From Oscillatoria sp. FACHB-1407 (GTDB lineage: Bacteria; Cyanobacteriota; Cyanobacteriia; Elainellales; Elainellaceae): a stretch of 64,000 bases of DNA. Below the pieces are notes generated by a model that saw only the letters and a list, made by a program, of their open reading frames with translations, searched no databases and was not told the origin of the DNA. The position numbers and the translations under genes are program-made. Positions 8,835-17,922 of this stretch are shown here, piece by piece. Position 1 is the stretch's first letter; every line of letters starts with the position of its first letter. The DNA is taken from the NCBI RefSeq assembly GCF_014697545.1, contig NZ_JACJSA010000001.1, positions 496,001-560,000 of the forward strand, read 5' to 3'.

Positions 8835-10037
8835 ATGAAACTGGGTTGGCGTATCGGTTCTATTTTTGGCATTCCGCTATTCATCGACATTTCATGGTTC
8901 TATATTCTGGCGTTGATTACCCTGTGGTATGGCGGTTGGGTATGGCGCGATCGCGATTGGAGTACCTCTGTCACATGGATAGCGGGGCTTGTGATGGCTC
9001 TACTGCTGTTTACATCCGCTGTGTTGCATGAACTGGGGCATAGCCTTGTGGCGCGATCGCACGGGATTCCAGTAAATTCGATTACCCTGTTCCTGTTTGG
9101 GGGCATCGCTGCCATCGACCAGGATGAATTTAAAACCCCCCATCAGACCTTTCAAGTGGCGATCGCTGGTCCCACGGTGAGTTTTGTGCTGTTTCTATTG
9201 TTCATTCTCACAGTGCGGTTGCTTGCCTTCTCGGATCCCACGGCTACTATTCTGGAGGAGTTGGCGTGGTTGAACCTGGTCTTGGCTCTGTTTAATATGA
9301 TCCCCGGTCTTCCTCTGGATGGCGGGCAGGTGCTTAGAGCCGCTATTTGGCAGTTAACAGGGAATCACCTTAAGAGCATCCGCTGGGCAGCCAGAATTGG
9401 ACAAGCCCTGGGCTGGATAGCAATCTTCTCTTGTGCAATTGGGTTTTTGACGTCTTCTAACCTTTGGTATCTGTGGATCGCGTTTTTGGGTTGGTTTGTG
9501 GTTCGCAATGCCACAACCTACATGCAAGTATCTGACCTGCAAGAGGCACTCATTCAGCTTCATGCCTCAACGGCTATGACCCGTGACTTTCGGGTGATTG
9601 ATGCCCATTTAAGCATCAATGAATTCACTCAGAATTACCTGTCGCGGGAAACCGCCTCTCCTTTGTTTTTTGCTGTTTCGGATGGACGCTATCGCGGCAT
9701 GATTGATGTGAATCAACTGCGCCATCTCGAAAAGAGCCACTGGGATAGCCCTGTAGAGGCGATCGCCCACCCCTTGAACGACATTCCCACCGTGACAGAA
9801 ATGACCTCCCTGGCAATGGTCATCAACCTGCTAGAAACTCACCAATTGCGCTCTATTCCTGTGTTATCGTCCGCAGGCTCCATTGCAGGAGTGATTGATC
9901 GCGGAGATATCGTTCGAGCCGTGAGTGAACGCCTTAATATTGCGATTTCAGACACCACCATCACTCGTGTCAAGGACGATGACACGTATCCGCCCGGACT
10001 ACCCCTCTCTTCGATCGCTAAGTCTCTCGCCAAATAG
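8835..10037 (+). CDS. Site-2-type membrane metalloprotease with CBS domain pair
   Basis: A 400-residue M50-family protease. The zinc motif HELGH lies at His65-Glu66-His69, and the third-ligand motif NMIPGLPLDGGQ is present further on. At least five hydrophobic helices occupy residues 10-215. The C-terminal 160 residues contain two CBS domains, which usually bind adenine nucleotides and may gate activity. Such enzymes cut membrane-embedded substrates such as anti-sigma factors or remnant signal peptides. An in-frame GTG lies 15 bases upstream, but the ATG at 8835 has GGAG 9 bases before it and the N terminus MKLGWRIGSIFGIPLF fits the family, so ATG is preferred. It stands alone; its substrate is unknown. 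Confidence 0.92.
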   Translation: MKLGWRIGSIFGIPLFIDISWFYILALITLWYGGWVWRDRDWSTSVTWIAGLVMALLLFTSAVLHELGHSLVARSHGIPVNSITLFLFGGIAAIDQDEFKTPHQTFQVAIAGPTVSFVLFLLFILTVRLLAFSDPTATILEELAWLNLVLALFNMIPGLPLDGGQVLRAAIWQLTGNHLKSIRWAARIGQALGWIAIFSCAIGFLTSSNLWYLWIAFLGWFVVRNATTYMQVSDLQEALIQLHASTAMTRDFRVIDAHLSINEFTQNYLSRETASPLFFAVSDGRYRGMIDVNQLRHLEKSHWDSPVEAIAHPLNDIPTVTEMTSLAMVINLLETHQLRSIPVLSSAGSIAGVIDRGDIVRAVSERLNIAISDTTITRVKDDDTYPPGLPLSSIAKSLAK

Positions 10038-10158
10038 AACTCCCAATGGGATTGCCATCAGGAGGGAAAAACTGCTACATCTGTGTCTAATGAAATTTGT
10101 CTAATGAAAATTCAACTTAAGCCAGTTCGCTCAGCCCCAATATTTCATCCAAAATGCT

Positions 10159-10776
10159 ATGAGATCTCAACCTGCGTCTATTCAACTCCGCTCTATTACG
10201 CGATCGCTGTGGTTTAAGATTCTTAACCTTGCTATTGTGCTTTCGGTTTGTAGCTGGGCGACAGAGGCGATCGCCCAAATCTATCAGCGTGGCGACGTTG
10301 GTGTGGAAGTCGAAGCCATTCAAAGTGCCCTTGGCATCCCAGTAGACGGCATCTATGGTGATCAAACGGAGTCGGCAGTCCTCCGGTTTCAGCTTGCCAA
10401 TGGACTTGACGCAGATGGTATTGCTGGACCCCAAACTCTGAGAGCATTGGGTCTGGGCAGCTTAACTGGTCGAACTTTACCCCCTGTCCCAACAGTTCCC
10501 TACGATAACTTTTATGGATCTTCCGGCAACACTGTCGGTTTAAATGCCCCAATCGTCTCTACAACCAATCCCTATGTTGTCGTGATCCCTGGCATCAATG
10601 AGGCAGAACTGTTTCAAGCTCAACAGCTTGCTCCCGACGCTTACATCGTCCCTCGTGCTCGACGGGGAGCTTATATCCGAGCAGGGTCGTTTGCCCGCCG
10701 CTCAGAAGCAGAGAGCCTCTCGCGAGACTTGAGACGCTCTGGGTTAGATGCTCGTGTTGCCTATCGTCCTAGATAG
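10159..10776 (+). CDS. Secreted peptidoglycan-binding (PGBD) and SPOR-like protein
   Basis: A 205-residue exported protein. A signal peptide ends near residue 40 (ATEAIAQ). A PG_binding_1 repeat follows at about 45-95 (RGDVGVEVEAIQSALGIPVD, GIYGDQTESAVLRFQ). A SPOR-like C terminus is suggested by AYIRAGSFARRSEAESLSRD. Both domains bind cell-wall glycan, so the protein is expected in the periplasm at the wall or septum. No catalytic domain is visible. It is a single gene. Confidence 0.85.
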   Translation: MRSQPASIQLRSITRSLWFKILNLAIVLSVCSWATEAIAQIYQRGDVGVEVEAIQSALGIPVDGIYGDQTESAVLRFQLANGLDADGIAGPQTLRALGLGSLTGRTLPPVPTVPYDNFYGSSGNTVGLNAPIVSTTNPYVVVIPGINEAELFQAQQLAPDAYIVPRARRGAYIRAGSFARRSEAESLSRDLRRSGLDARVAYRPR

Positions 10777-10836
10777 CTGGGCTATCGATTTGCCAGACTG
10801 CAAAGCCAATCTCGAACCCAAGCTAACGCTAAGAAA

Positions 10837-10976
10837 CTTGAATTCGGGATAAGGATTTCGGCGGTTAAAACCGCCGCTATCGGGGGCAAAATCAACCTGC
10901 GTCGGTTCGTCAAATCCTGCATTTTCTGGAGTCCGCGTCGGCGGACTTCGCTCGAGTAGCCGCGAATTCATTCGCC
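10837..10976 (+). repeat. Interspersed repeat family B
   Basis: Starts aattcgggataaggattt and contains ggcggttaaaaccgccgc, a small palindrome, then tctggagtccgcgtcggcgg. A related copy lies at 47133-47273, where it is again followed by family A. Degenerate copies occur near 15129-15255 and 17410-17590. Noncoding. Confidence 0.7.
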
Positions 10977-11021
10977 AATCTCGAACCCAACCTAACGCTA
11001 AGAAGATTTTCCAGGAACCAA

Positions 11022-11125
11022 AATATAGCTTTGGTCAGAAAGCTTAGGACAAAGGTTACGGCTCAAATCCTGATGCTGGGAAAGCTTCCTAGCTTGCCTC
11101 CACCTCATCGAATGTGGCTACGGTT
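11022..11125 (+). repeat. Interspersed repeat family A, near-full copy
   Basis: About 100 bases from atatagctttggtcagaaag to catcgaatgtggctacgg. It is the reference copy for the family: the whole length is recognisable, inverted, at 47275-47375 and, interrupted by another element, at 17689-17895. Confidence 0.75.
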
Positions 11126-11193
11126 ATACCGTCAGGCGTTTCGCAAAATGTCCCTACCGAAGACCGATTGGTAGATTCTTTCTCAGCAATCTC

Positions 11194-12042
11194 CTAAACA
11201 CTGGATGGCTCGTGTTCCACTACAAACACGTTGGAATAGAGATTGGCTATGATTTGCTTGCCCTGTTGAGTTAACTCCAGATAATGTAAGCCATCCTTAA
11301 CGTAAGGATAGACCCCATTCCAATAAAACTTGGGGTAGTTTTTGCGCAAGTCTCCCGGATGACGATAGCCCAACGCCTTATTCACTCCGGTTTCTTCAAA
11401 TTCATAAAACAGTGCCCCAATTTTTTTGAGATAGCGGGGGTCGCTCAATTGACCAATGAGATCAGATGCTCGCAGCAAACCTGCAAAATTCATTGTGTCC
11501 TGGTGGTCTTCCGCTTTGGGCACTGGAAAGCGAGTTAACTCAATGTTGGACTTTACAGTTTCAGCATTAATCAGGCTGTGTCCGCCAAACCGCTCATCGA
11601 TAAACAATTTGGCGCGATCGACATGATAAGGGGTCAACGCCGCATCTGAGGAACCAGGCGGCAGGTTGATCATCTCACCCGCCTTGCCCGTTGCGTACCA
11701 CCCTTCTCGGTCGTTGCGACAAACGCCTTTGACGTAACCAATGTCATGGCATACCAGGGAAATGATGAAGTGTAGCCAATCTTCACAAGACACTCCTCCT
11801 TCGCGGATATGTTTTCCTCGAAGTATCTCTTGACCGACTAGCGTTACCAAAATTGTGTGTTCAACATTGTGGTAGAGCGCATCGCTGTTGGCAATGTTCT
11901 CTAACGCCATTGACCCTACCCAACCAATGATGTCTTCATAGTTAGACTTCCAACCCCCATAGGTACGCTGGTAGCCGTCTTTGAGCTGTTTAACAAAAGC
12001 ATCTATTAGCAGTTCAGTGGCGTTAAACATCCTAAAACTCAC
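11194..12042 (-). CDS. HD-domain metal-dependent phosphohydrolase
   Basis: A 282-residue cytoplasmic protein with the HD signature: His in YHNVEHT, then VCHDIGYVKG carrying the HD dyad. HD proteins hydrolyse phosphodiester or phosphomonoester bonds of nucleotides, often cyclic nucleotides; the substrate is not evident here. The GTG at 12042 is taken as start, but an ATG four codons in (MFNATELL) is equally possible; neither has a strong ribosome site. It lies 75 bases downstream of the sensor kinase gene on the same strand, so the two may be co-transcribed and functionally linked, for example as a cyclic nucleotide output. Confidence 0.85.
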   Translation of the reverse strand: MSFRMFNATELLIDAFVKQLKDGYQRTYGGWKSNYEDIIGWVGSMALENIANSDALYHNVEHTILVTLVGQEILRGKHIREGGVSCEDWLHFIISLVCHDIGYVKGVCRNDREGWYATGKAGEMINLPPGSSDAALTPYHVDRAKLFIDERFGGHSLINAETVKSNIELTRFPVPKAEDHQDTMNFAGLLRASDLIGQLSDPRYLKKIGALFYEFEETGVNKALGYRHPGDLRKNYPKFYWNGVYPYVKDGLHYLELTQQGKQIIANLYSNVFVVEHEPSSV

Positions 12043-12117
12043 CTGTCGTCAACAGAAGCGGGCGATCGCGCAGAATATATCACTGACTATCATACTCAGG
12101 AAAACGTGTAAGAGAGG

Positions 12118-14385
12118 TTACTGAGGGTACTTAGCCAGCTTATCTTCATGATTGAAGTGCGCCTTGATCGGAATCTCAACAACAAATTCTGCCCCTTGAT
12201 TAGGAGCGGAGCAACAATAGAGCTTACCACCGTGCTTTTCGACAACAATCTGGTAGCTGATTGACAACCCCAACCCGGTTCCCTGCCCGACAGGTTTGGT
12301 TGTAAAGAAGGGATCAAACAATTTAGAGCGGACTTGCTCGGTCATTCCTGCACCGTTGTCAATAATATGAATGGCGACCCAATCAGAGTTTAGAACCTCG
12401 GTACGAATACGAATCTGATATGGCAACGTCTCCGGTGATTGATGAACTTGCCTTTGCTGGCTCTGATGCAGTGCATCAATTGAATTGGTCAGCAAGTTCA
12501 TAAACACTTGGTTGAGCTGTCCGGCATAGCATTGCACCAACGGCAACTGACCATATTCTCGAACCACTTCAATCACCGAATATCCCGGTTTGGCTCGTAA
12601 TCGACTGTGCAAAATCATCAAGGTGCTATCAATACCCTCGTGAATATCCACTTCTTTGACCTCTGCCTCGTCAAGCCGAGAGAAAACCCGCAGAGACTTG
12701 ACAATTTCTCGAATGCGATCGGCTCCAATTTGCATTGAATTCAATAGTTTTGGCAAATCTTCACGAATAAAATCAAGGTCGATCTCCTCAATCTGCGCTT
12801 CAATCTCAGGGAAAGCGTGGACGCAATGTTTCTCGCAAAAGTCAACCAGAGCTAACAAATCACGTGTGTATTGATGAGCGTGGCACAAATTACCGTGAAT
12901 GAAGTTCACCGGGTTGTTGATTTCATGGGCAATCCCAGCAATCATCAAACCCAAACTCGACATCTTCTCTGTTTGAACTAGTTGGGCTTGCGTTTGTTGA
13001 AGATTGTGCAGAGCATCTTTGAGGGCAACGGTTCGCTCTTCAACCCGTTGTTCCAATGCTTCATTGGTTTTCTCCAGTTCTGTAAAAGACTCTCGCAGTT
13101 GCTTTGCCATGCGATTAAATGACTGCGCTAAAACGTTGAGTTCTCGGATGCCTTGAACCTCAACCGCTTGGTTTAAGTCGCCCAAGGCGATCGCACTACT
13201 AGCCGTGCTGAGTTTGCGAATTGGGGTTGTAATCCAGCGGGAGGCAACAATACTCATCAACGTTGCAAGCCCTAATGCAGCTAACGCCAACCCAATCGTT
13301 GTATTTGTATTAGCCTGATTAATTCCCTCCAGGTAGTTTGATTCTGGAATAACCGTCCCCACTACCCAATCTAAATATCCCACTGGGGCTAAAGAAATGA
13401 AGTATTTCTCTCCGAAGGGTCCATCCTGATACGTAAGAGTTCGTTCAGCGGTCACGCTGCTAATTGAGGCTTGATTCGTTCTTAGGGTCTGAACAGCAAT
13501 TTGCAAATAGGAATTGTTTGTCTCTTCTAATCGCTTTAATCGAACCGTGTCATTAACAATAATGTAAGTTGTTTCCTGTGCATCTGACGTCGCAATTAAT
13601 TCACTTTTAGAATTTGCAATAAAAATAATGCTTTTACCTTCTTGATCCAGCGTTTGAAGATACTGTGAGATTTGTTTTAACTCAAATGAAATATTAATGA
13701 CACCAATAAACTTGCCTTGAAGCCTTAATGGCATTGACGAGCTAATTCCCGGTGTACGGGTAGCTCGAAACATGTAGACATCACTCCACGACAACTGATT
13801 CAGGTTTTGAGCTGCAATCTGATACCAGGGTTGTCTGGGGGAATAGTATTGATCGGTTATTTCTTGAGTGCCCATTACACGCAGTTCCGAGCTACCTTCT
13901 TGATAACTAACCGTTGTATTGGAAGATTGCTGAGTTTGAGGATTCCATTGACGGCTGATGACATTAATCTCGTCATCCTGAGTATTTTGAACTCCAAAAT
14001 AATCCCCATTGCGATAGCCAAACTCAATCGCAGCAAAACTTGGGTTTGCCTCTAACAAACTCAAATAAAAGGCTTCTCTTTCCCTGGGGTTTTGGAGATT
14101 GACGAGATTGCGAGTGAATGCCCGTTGAATAATATTTTGAGTCGATGAAACATTACTAAAAATATTACCAACTTCTTGAAACGTACCCCTGGTTAACTCT
14201 TGATTAACTTGAGTAATAATGCTATCAACATTACGCTTTGATAGAATGAGCCAGGAAAAATGAACAACGCCAGCAGAAGCACTGATCGTAATCAAAATTG
14301 CCCCTATCAATGCTGCTCTCAACCCTAACGTCCTGCGCTGAGTTCTTGAAATATGCTGTTTGCGTGACGATGCAATCAGTCGCAT
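12118..14385 (-). CDS. Membrane sensor histidine kinase (Cache, HAMP, HisKA, HATPase)
   Basis: A 755-residue kinase. A membrane helix at about 23-50 is followed by a periplasmic Cache-type sensor (to about 355; FDPFF-like and PWYQIA motifs typical of the fold), a second helix at about 365-388, HAMP, a coiled coil (residues 430-475) and a kinase core. The phosphoacceptor is in GIAHEINNPVNFIHGN, of the NtrB/ZraS-like type. The ATPase has the N box (NLLTNSIDAL), DNGAGM and GTGLGLSIS. No receiver domain or response regulator is adjacent; the HD protein immediately downstream is the only obvious partner. Confidence 0.93.
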   Translation of the reverse strand: MRLIASSRKQHISRTQRRTLGLRAALIGAILITISASAGVVHFSWLILSKRNVDSIITQVNQELTRGTFQEVGNIFSNVSSTQNIIQRAFTRNLVNLQNPREREAFYLSLLEANPSFAAIEFGYRNGDYFGVQNTQDDEINVISRQWNPQTQQSSNTTVSYQEGSSELRVMGTQEITDQYYSPRQPWYQIAAQNLNQLSWSDVYMFRATRTPGISSSMPLRLQGKFIGVINISFELKQISQYLQTLDQEGKSIIFIANSKSELIATSDAQETTYIIVNDTVRLKRLEETNNSYLQIAVQTLRTNQASISSVTAERTLTYQDGPFGEKYFISLAPVGYLDWVVGTVIPESNYLEGINQANTNTTIGLALAALGLATLMSIVASRWITTPIRKLSTASSAIALGDLNQAVEVQGIRELNVLAQSFNRMAKQLRESFTELEKTNEALEQRVEERTVALKDALHNLQQTQAQLVQTEKMSSLGLMIAGIAHEINNPVNFIHGNLCHAHQYTRDLLALVDFCEKHCVHAFPEIEAQIEEIDLDFIREDLPKLLNSMQIGADRIREIVKSLRVFSRLDEAEVKEVDIHEGIDSTLMILHSRLRAKPGYSVIEVVREYGQLPLVQCYAGQLNQVFMNLLTNSIDALHQSQQRQVHQSPETLPYQIRIRTEVLNSDWVAIHIIDNGAGMTEQVRSKLFDPFFTTKPVGQGTGLGLSISYQIVVEKHGGKLYCCSAPNQGAEFVVEIPIKAHFNHEDKLAKYPQ

Positions 14386-14708
14386 GTGAGCTAAAAATTC
14401 TTGAGCTTCGACTACTCTAAGGACGAGGCAATTAAAAAATTTAGAGTCAGTTTTGTAGATGCCGGTTTGTAGATGCTAGAGCAAACGCAGATGACCGTGT
14501 AATTTACTCTATTCCTGCAAATTGATTCGCTTCCCGGATTAGTATGCCCTTTTGTATAAGTTTTCTATCAGGATTAATACACTTGAACTACTAATCAAAC
14601 GCCTTTTAGGGCAGAAATGAGGCAGAAACGGCAGGCTAAGCAGTCGCGATCGCCCCAATCAATAGTTGCTACTGCAAAGGTTTCAGTAGATGCTATTCTT
14701 AGAATATT
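14386..14708. other. Intergenic, promoter region of sensor kinase and tRNA
   Basis: About 320 bases with no gene seen. The kinase gene reads leftward and the tRNA rightward, so both promoters are expected here. One HIP1-type GCGATCGC site is near 14645. Confidence 0.4.
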
Positions 14709-14780
14709 GCGGGTGTAGTTCAGTGGTAGAACGTCAGCTTCCCAAGCTGAATGTCGTGGGTTCGAGTCCCATCACCCGCT
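14709..14780 (+). tRNA. tRNA-Gly (anticodon CCC)
   Basis: A complete cloverleaf of 72 bases: acceptor GCGGGTG pairs with CACCCGC, discriminator T, D-arm with AGTGGTAGA, anticodon stem TCAGC/GCTGA with loop TTCCCAA giving anticodon CCC, and T-arm GTGGG-TTCGAGT-CCCAT. The CCA end is not encoded. No other tRNA was seen in the window. Confidence 0.95.
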
Positions 14781-15349
14781 TATTTCCAGATCAAAGTATC
14801 TCAACGGGTATTTAATTCACACACCAGTCAGTAGAATTTTGATCGATAACAAGTTCAAACTGAGTGAATGTTTTCGTTAGACACAAACCAGTGTTTGAGT
14901 GATGAATTAATAACCGCAATTACAACATTAGAGCTACACTCAGATCTCAATAAGTATTTCACTTCCTTCAAATCGTGTGTGTTTAGAGAGCTTCTGTATG
15001 GAACACTAACACCTCCTGGAGAGAACCTGTATTAACAGGAAGAAGCCATTTACAGAGATAATAATCACACCCAACTCCCTTACCTGGCTGATTGACAAAA
15101 GTTCTGAAACCTCTGATATTCTATGTTGTGGCTGGCGAATTGAATTCGCGCTTATCCGATCGAAGTCTGCCTTCACGGACTCGATGCATCAAGGTTTTCT
15201 GTAACCCGCGTCGGCGGGTTTTGCTTCTATCGCTGCGATTTAAATCGCCAAGCATAAAAGATTTGTCAGAAGCCAGCATCCCTATTCCTAAGTTAGAGGA
15301 AGAAAAGCACTACTCATTTCACACTTGAAGTAGAGCTAGGGCAGAAGAG
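14781..15349. other. Intergenic with degenerate family B repeat
   Basis: No gene called. From about 15129 to 15255 there is a degraded copy of the family B repeat (gaattgaattcgcgcttatc, cgaagtctgcc, cccgcgtcggcgggttttg), which contains a small GC-rich hairpin. The rest shows nothing recognisable. Confidence 0.5.
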
Positions 15350-15535
15350 ATGAGTAAAGACCCGGTAACTCTAGTGGGAATAGGTGTTGCGACAATTATC
15401 GCCGTTTGGTTTGGAGTGTCTATTTTCAACCCTAGACTCATTGGGCGAGCAGACTATGAAGAGTGCATTGGTGGGGCAGCTGATTCCGGCAACTTAACAC
15501 CTGATTTATCCCAAGTCTGTAGCCATTTAAAGTAG
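15350..15535 (+). CDS. Small unknown membrane protein
   Basis: A 61-residue protein, not recognised. Residues about 8-27 form one hydrophobic helix (VGIGVATIIAVWFGVSIF), followed by a polar tail with two Cys (EECIGG and QVCSHLK). AGAAGAG lies just before the ATG and could serve as ribosome site. Short length and lack of a family make this a moderate call. Confidence 0.5.
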   Translation: MSKDPVTLVGIGVATIIAVWFGVSIFNPRLIGRADYEECIGGAADSGNLTPDLSQVCSHLK

Positions 15536-16001
15536 CAGAATAACTCTTAGGTCTGCGGAGTCACGGTATCCCTCTTCAATCAATTTGAATGGAAAGTAGC
15601 CAAATTTCTCTTCCCTGGCTTGACAGTGGAACTTTGGTTGGGTCGAACGGCAGACAAAGACTCTGACTCTCCGCAGGAACCCTGCAAATCAACCCTTGCG
15701 CCTCCACAAATTTAACCTTGCCGACCTGTTATGCACTAGGTCTATAGTCAGTAGCTCTAACTAAAAGATGCTTTGCTCACCTATGTAGTGGGCTTATAGA
15801 AGTTCTACAAATCAAGAAAGCATTTTGTCAAGATATTCCCGCAATTTTTAATCTTGTCTTGTCAGTTCAGTCGATATATCAACTCTTATTCATTGCACAT
15901 ACTTTGTGATAAAAATAACGCCTATAGGTACATGAAATTACCCCAAGATTCTTGTTACAATCGTTACTCCAAACTTTTTACTTAAAGACTCATTTCAAAA
16001 T
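15536..16001. other. Intergenic, nothing recognised
   Basis: About 465 bases without a convincing gene or RNA. The last 150 bases are AT-rich and probably hold the promoter of the next small gene. Confidence 0.4.
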
Positions 16002-16196
16002 ATGAATCCTGACGAGTTTACTCAGTGCTTCAATCTGGCTAAAGCTCTTGGTCTAGTAGTGTCCAGCCGAAAAGTAGAAGGAGTGCTTTATGTCTACACA
16101 ACGAATGGGATAGCCCGTTCTTGGGATAGTTTTATGGCTGAATATCCGTTGGAGAGGTTACAGTCTTTAGTTAGCCGAATGCAGCCTTACCATTAG
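16002..16196 (+). CDS. Small unknown protein
   Basis: A 64-residue, soluble, mixed-charge protein (MNPDEFTQCFNLAKALGLVV...). Not recognised. No clear ribosome site precedes the ATG, but the amino-acid composition looks natural and the frame has no competing gene. It could be a real small cyanobacterial protein or a chance frame. Confidence 0.45.
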   Translation: MNPDEFTQCFNLAKALGLVVSSRKVEGVLYVYTTNGIARSWDSFMAEYPLERLQSLVSRMQPYH

Positions 16197-16423
16197 AGTC
16201 AAATCTTCGTCAAGAGGTTAACGTTTGCAAGTTGTGGCATTCATCAGAGTGTCCAACATCAAGATGGGTTTTGAGATTTACTATACTTAAAACCCATCAT
16301 TTATATTGATCTTTGTAGATACTTCAAACACATTACGAGAGGACACCACTTAAAGATGTACTCCTCCCCATTCAGTGCGATGCGCAACTAATTTTGAAAT
16401 TATTATCCTTAACGAAAGTAATA

Positions 16424-16489
16424 CTTTGAAGATAATGTTTCTGCAATGTGTGAGCTACACCACTCTCAGCAGAAACATTATCTTCTAAA
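16424..16489 (-). terminator. Long perfect stem-loop downstream of the pentapeptide gene
   Basis: Arms GAAGATAATGTTTCTGC (16428-16444) and its exact reverse complement (16469-16485) form a 17-bp stem with a 24-base loop, extendable with a bulge. It begins about 20 bases after the stop codon of the leftward pentapeptide gene. There is no T-run, so it may protect the mRNA 3' end or be a structured repeat rather than a simple intrinsic terminator. Confidence 0.55.
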
Positions 16490-16506
16490 GAAACTACCAA
16501 CAATTC

Positions 16507-16914
16507 TCAACTCACACAATCGCGCTTAGACAATGTTTTGTCAGGTCCAATTGTGTTGCAAATTGTTGCGCTGTTGAGGTTAACGTTCTTCAAGGTGGCA
16601 TTTTCTAAATTTGCACCCGTTAAGTTAACTACTAAAAGATTCGCATCACTAAGATCTGCTCCACTCAAATTCGCATCCTTAAAATTCACTGCCATTAGAT
16701 CTGCCTTACTCAAATCAGCGTGGCTTAAGTTAGCGTTACTCAAGTTGACACCTCTTAAATCCTTGTGCCTTAAATCAGCCGTACTGAGATCGCATCCAAT
16801 ACATGAACGTTGTTCAAGGAGTTGCTTGACATGATCAGGGTTAGCCGCTTGAGCAGGTGTAATGAAACAAAAAAGGGTCAATAAAAAAGTAGCTGCTAGA
16901 GTAATAAGTCTCAT
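16507..16914 (-). CDS. Exported pentapeptide-repeat protein
   Basis: A 135-residue protein with a signal peptide (about residues 1-23, cleaving after AQA) and about 15 A(D/N)LXX pentapeptide repeats (residues 45-115) forming a right-handed quadrilateral beta-helix. Two Cys near the start of the mature domain (SCIGCDL) and two near the end suggest disulfide caps. The frame stays open far upstream, but the ATG at 16914 has a strong GGAGGGAAG site and opens a signal peptide, so it is the true start. Function is unknown; a small periplasmic or lumenal structural role is plausible. Confidence 0.88.
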   Translation of the reverse strand: MRLITLAATFLLTLFCFITPAQAANPDHVKQLLEQRSCIGCDLSTADLRHKDLRGVNLSNANLSHADLSKADLMAVNFKDANLSGADLSDANLLVVNLTGANLENATLKNVNLNSATICNTIGPDKTLSKRDCVS

Positions 16915-17182
16915 ACTTCCCTCCACTGACGATTTTCTGTTTAGAGAACCTCTTGCATGAATCGGTTTTGAGAGTGTGAATGGTTGCCTGGTTAGCCATA
17001 CAACCACACACAAAAGTTTAATAATTAATTTTCCCCAAATCTCATAATTTTTGATCACCTGTAGTAGTCCTATTTGACTGATGAGAATGAGGGGGCGGAG
17101 GGACAATGCTCTCTTCCGGGAGACAAAGCCCCAATTCCTCTTTAACTTTCGTGCATGATTTAGGAGAGTCATAGTCACAGTT

Positions 17183-17283
17183 ACCTTAGTTAAGACAAGG
17201 CACTCAACAGGACAGACGCGATTAATCGCAGTCCTCGGAGCAGGGCTCAAATTCAATGCTCTAATGGTTTTGGCGATCGCTAT
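17183..17283 (+). repeat. Interspersed repeat family C
   Basis: Begins accttagttaagacaaggca and includes aacaggacagacgcgattaa and ctaatggttttggcgatcgc. A second copy lies at 57463-57565. Noncoding; it contains the short palindrome element CGCGATTAATCGC in slightly altered form. Confidence 0.65.
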
Positions 17284-17324
17284 ATCCCTCTTCTGTCACT
17301 CTCTTCGTAAACAAATCTCATACA

Positions 17325-17375
17325 AACCTCGTTTCCAAGCTCCTGCTTGGAAATAGAGTGACGGAGGCTCTGCCT
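17325..17375 (+). repeat. Hairpin repeat family E
   Basis: Consecutive small hairpins: tttccaagctcctgcttgga, then ggaggctctgcctcc. The same pair recurs in a longer cluster at 63250-63352. It lies in the roughly 1 kb gene-free stretch between the pentapeptide and GTPase genes. Confidence 0.6.
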
Positions 17376-17688
17376 CCTAAAGCAACGGTTCCATGGGTGC
17401 ATCTAGTGATGGGGGAATTGAACCTGGCGAATGAATGCGCGGCTATCCGATCGAAGTCCGCCGACGCAGGCTGCGGTTTTGACCCAGGCAGAATCGGTCT
17501 GCCACCTTCTCTCAACATACAAGGCAGGTTTTGTTCTGGTAGCGTTCGACTGAGCTCACGCCGAAGTCTGCGGTTTTAACCGCCACTCCCCTAACCGTCA
17601 GATGCACCCAGCCTCCATGCGTACATTCCTAGCTAGAAGCTAGAAGGCTTTCAAAAAAATACTCTCCATCCAAAGTGATTAAAGAGGG

Positions 17689-17895
17689 ATATAGCTTTGA
17701 TCAGAAAACTTATACCAATTTGAATTGAAAAGGCGACGCATGCTTGTACGGGTTTGGCAGTGCCAAACCCCTCCGTAACTCTGATTTGTTCGCAAAACTC
17801 TTTAAATCGGTATTAGGACAAAGGCACTGGGTCAACCACTGATTATGAGGAGCTTTCTGCCTTGCCTTCGCCCCGTCGAATGTAACTACAGCTGT
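17689..17895 (+). repeat. Family A repeat interrupted by a 100-bp element
   Basis: The family A sequence (atatagctttgatcagaaaa ... aggacaaaggcactgg ... cgaatgtaactac) is split after CTTA by a 100-base segment at 17713-17812. The segment has inverted ends taccaatttgaa / tttaaatcggta and an internal hairpin ggtttggcagtgccaaaccc, and is flanked by TTA on both sides. This is what a MITE insertion into an older repeat looks like. Degenerate family B sequence lies just before it (17410-17590). Confidence 0.65.
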
Positions 17896-17922
17896 ACTGT
17901 GTTGTTTAGTCTCATTGGATGC

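Noticed and set aside
15092-15328. 78-codon frame
   Set aside because: It lies mostly within a degraded family B repeat and has no ribosome site or family match.
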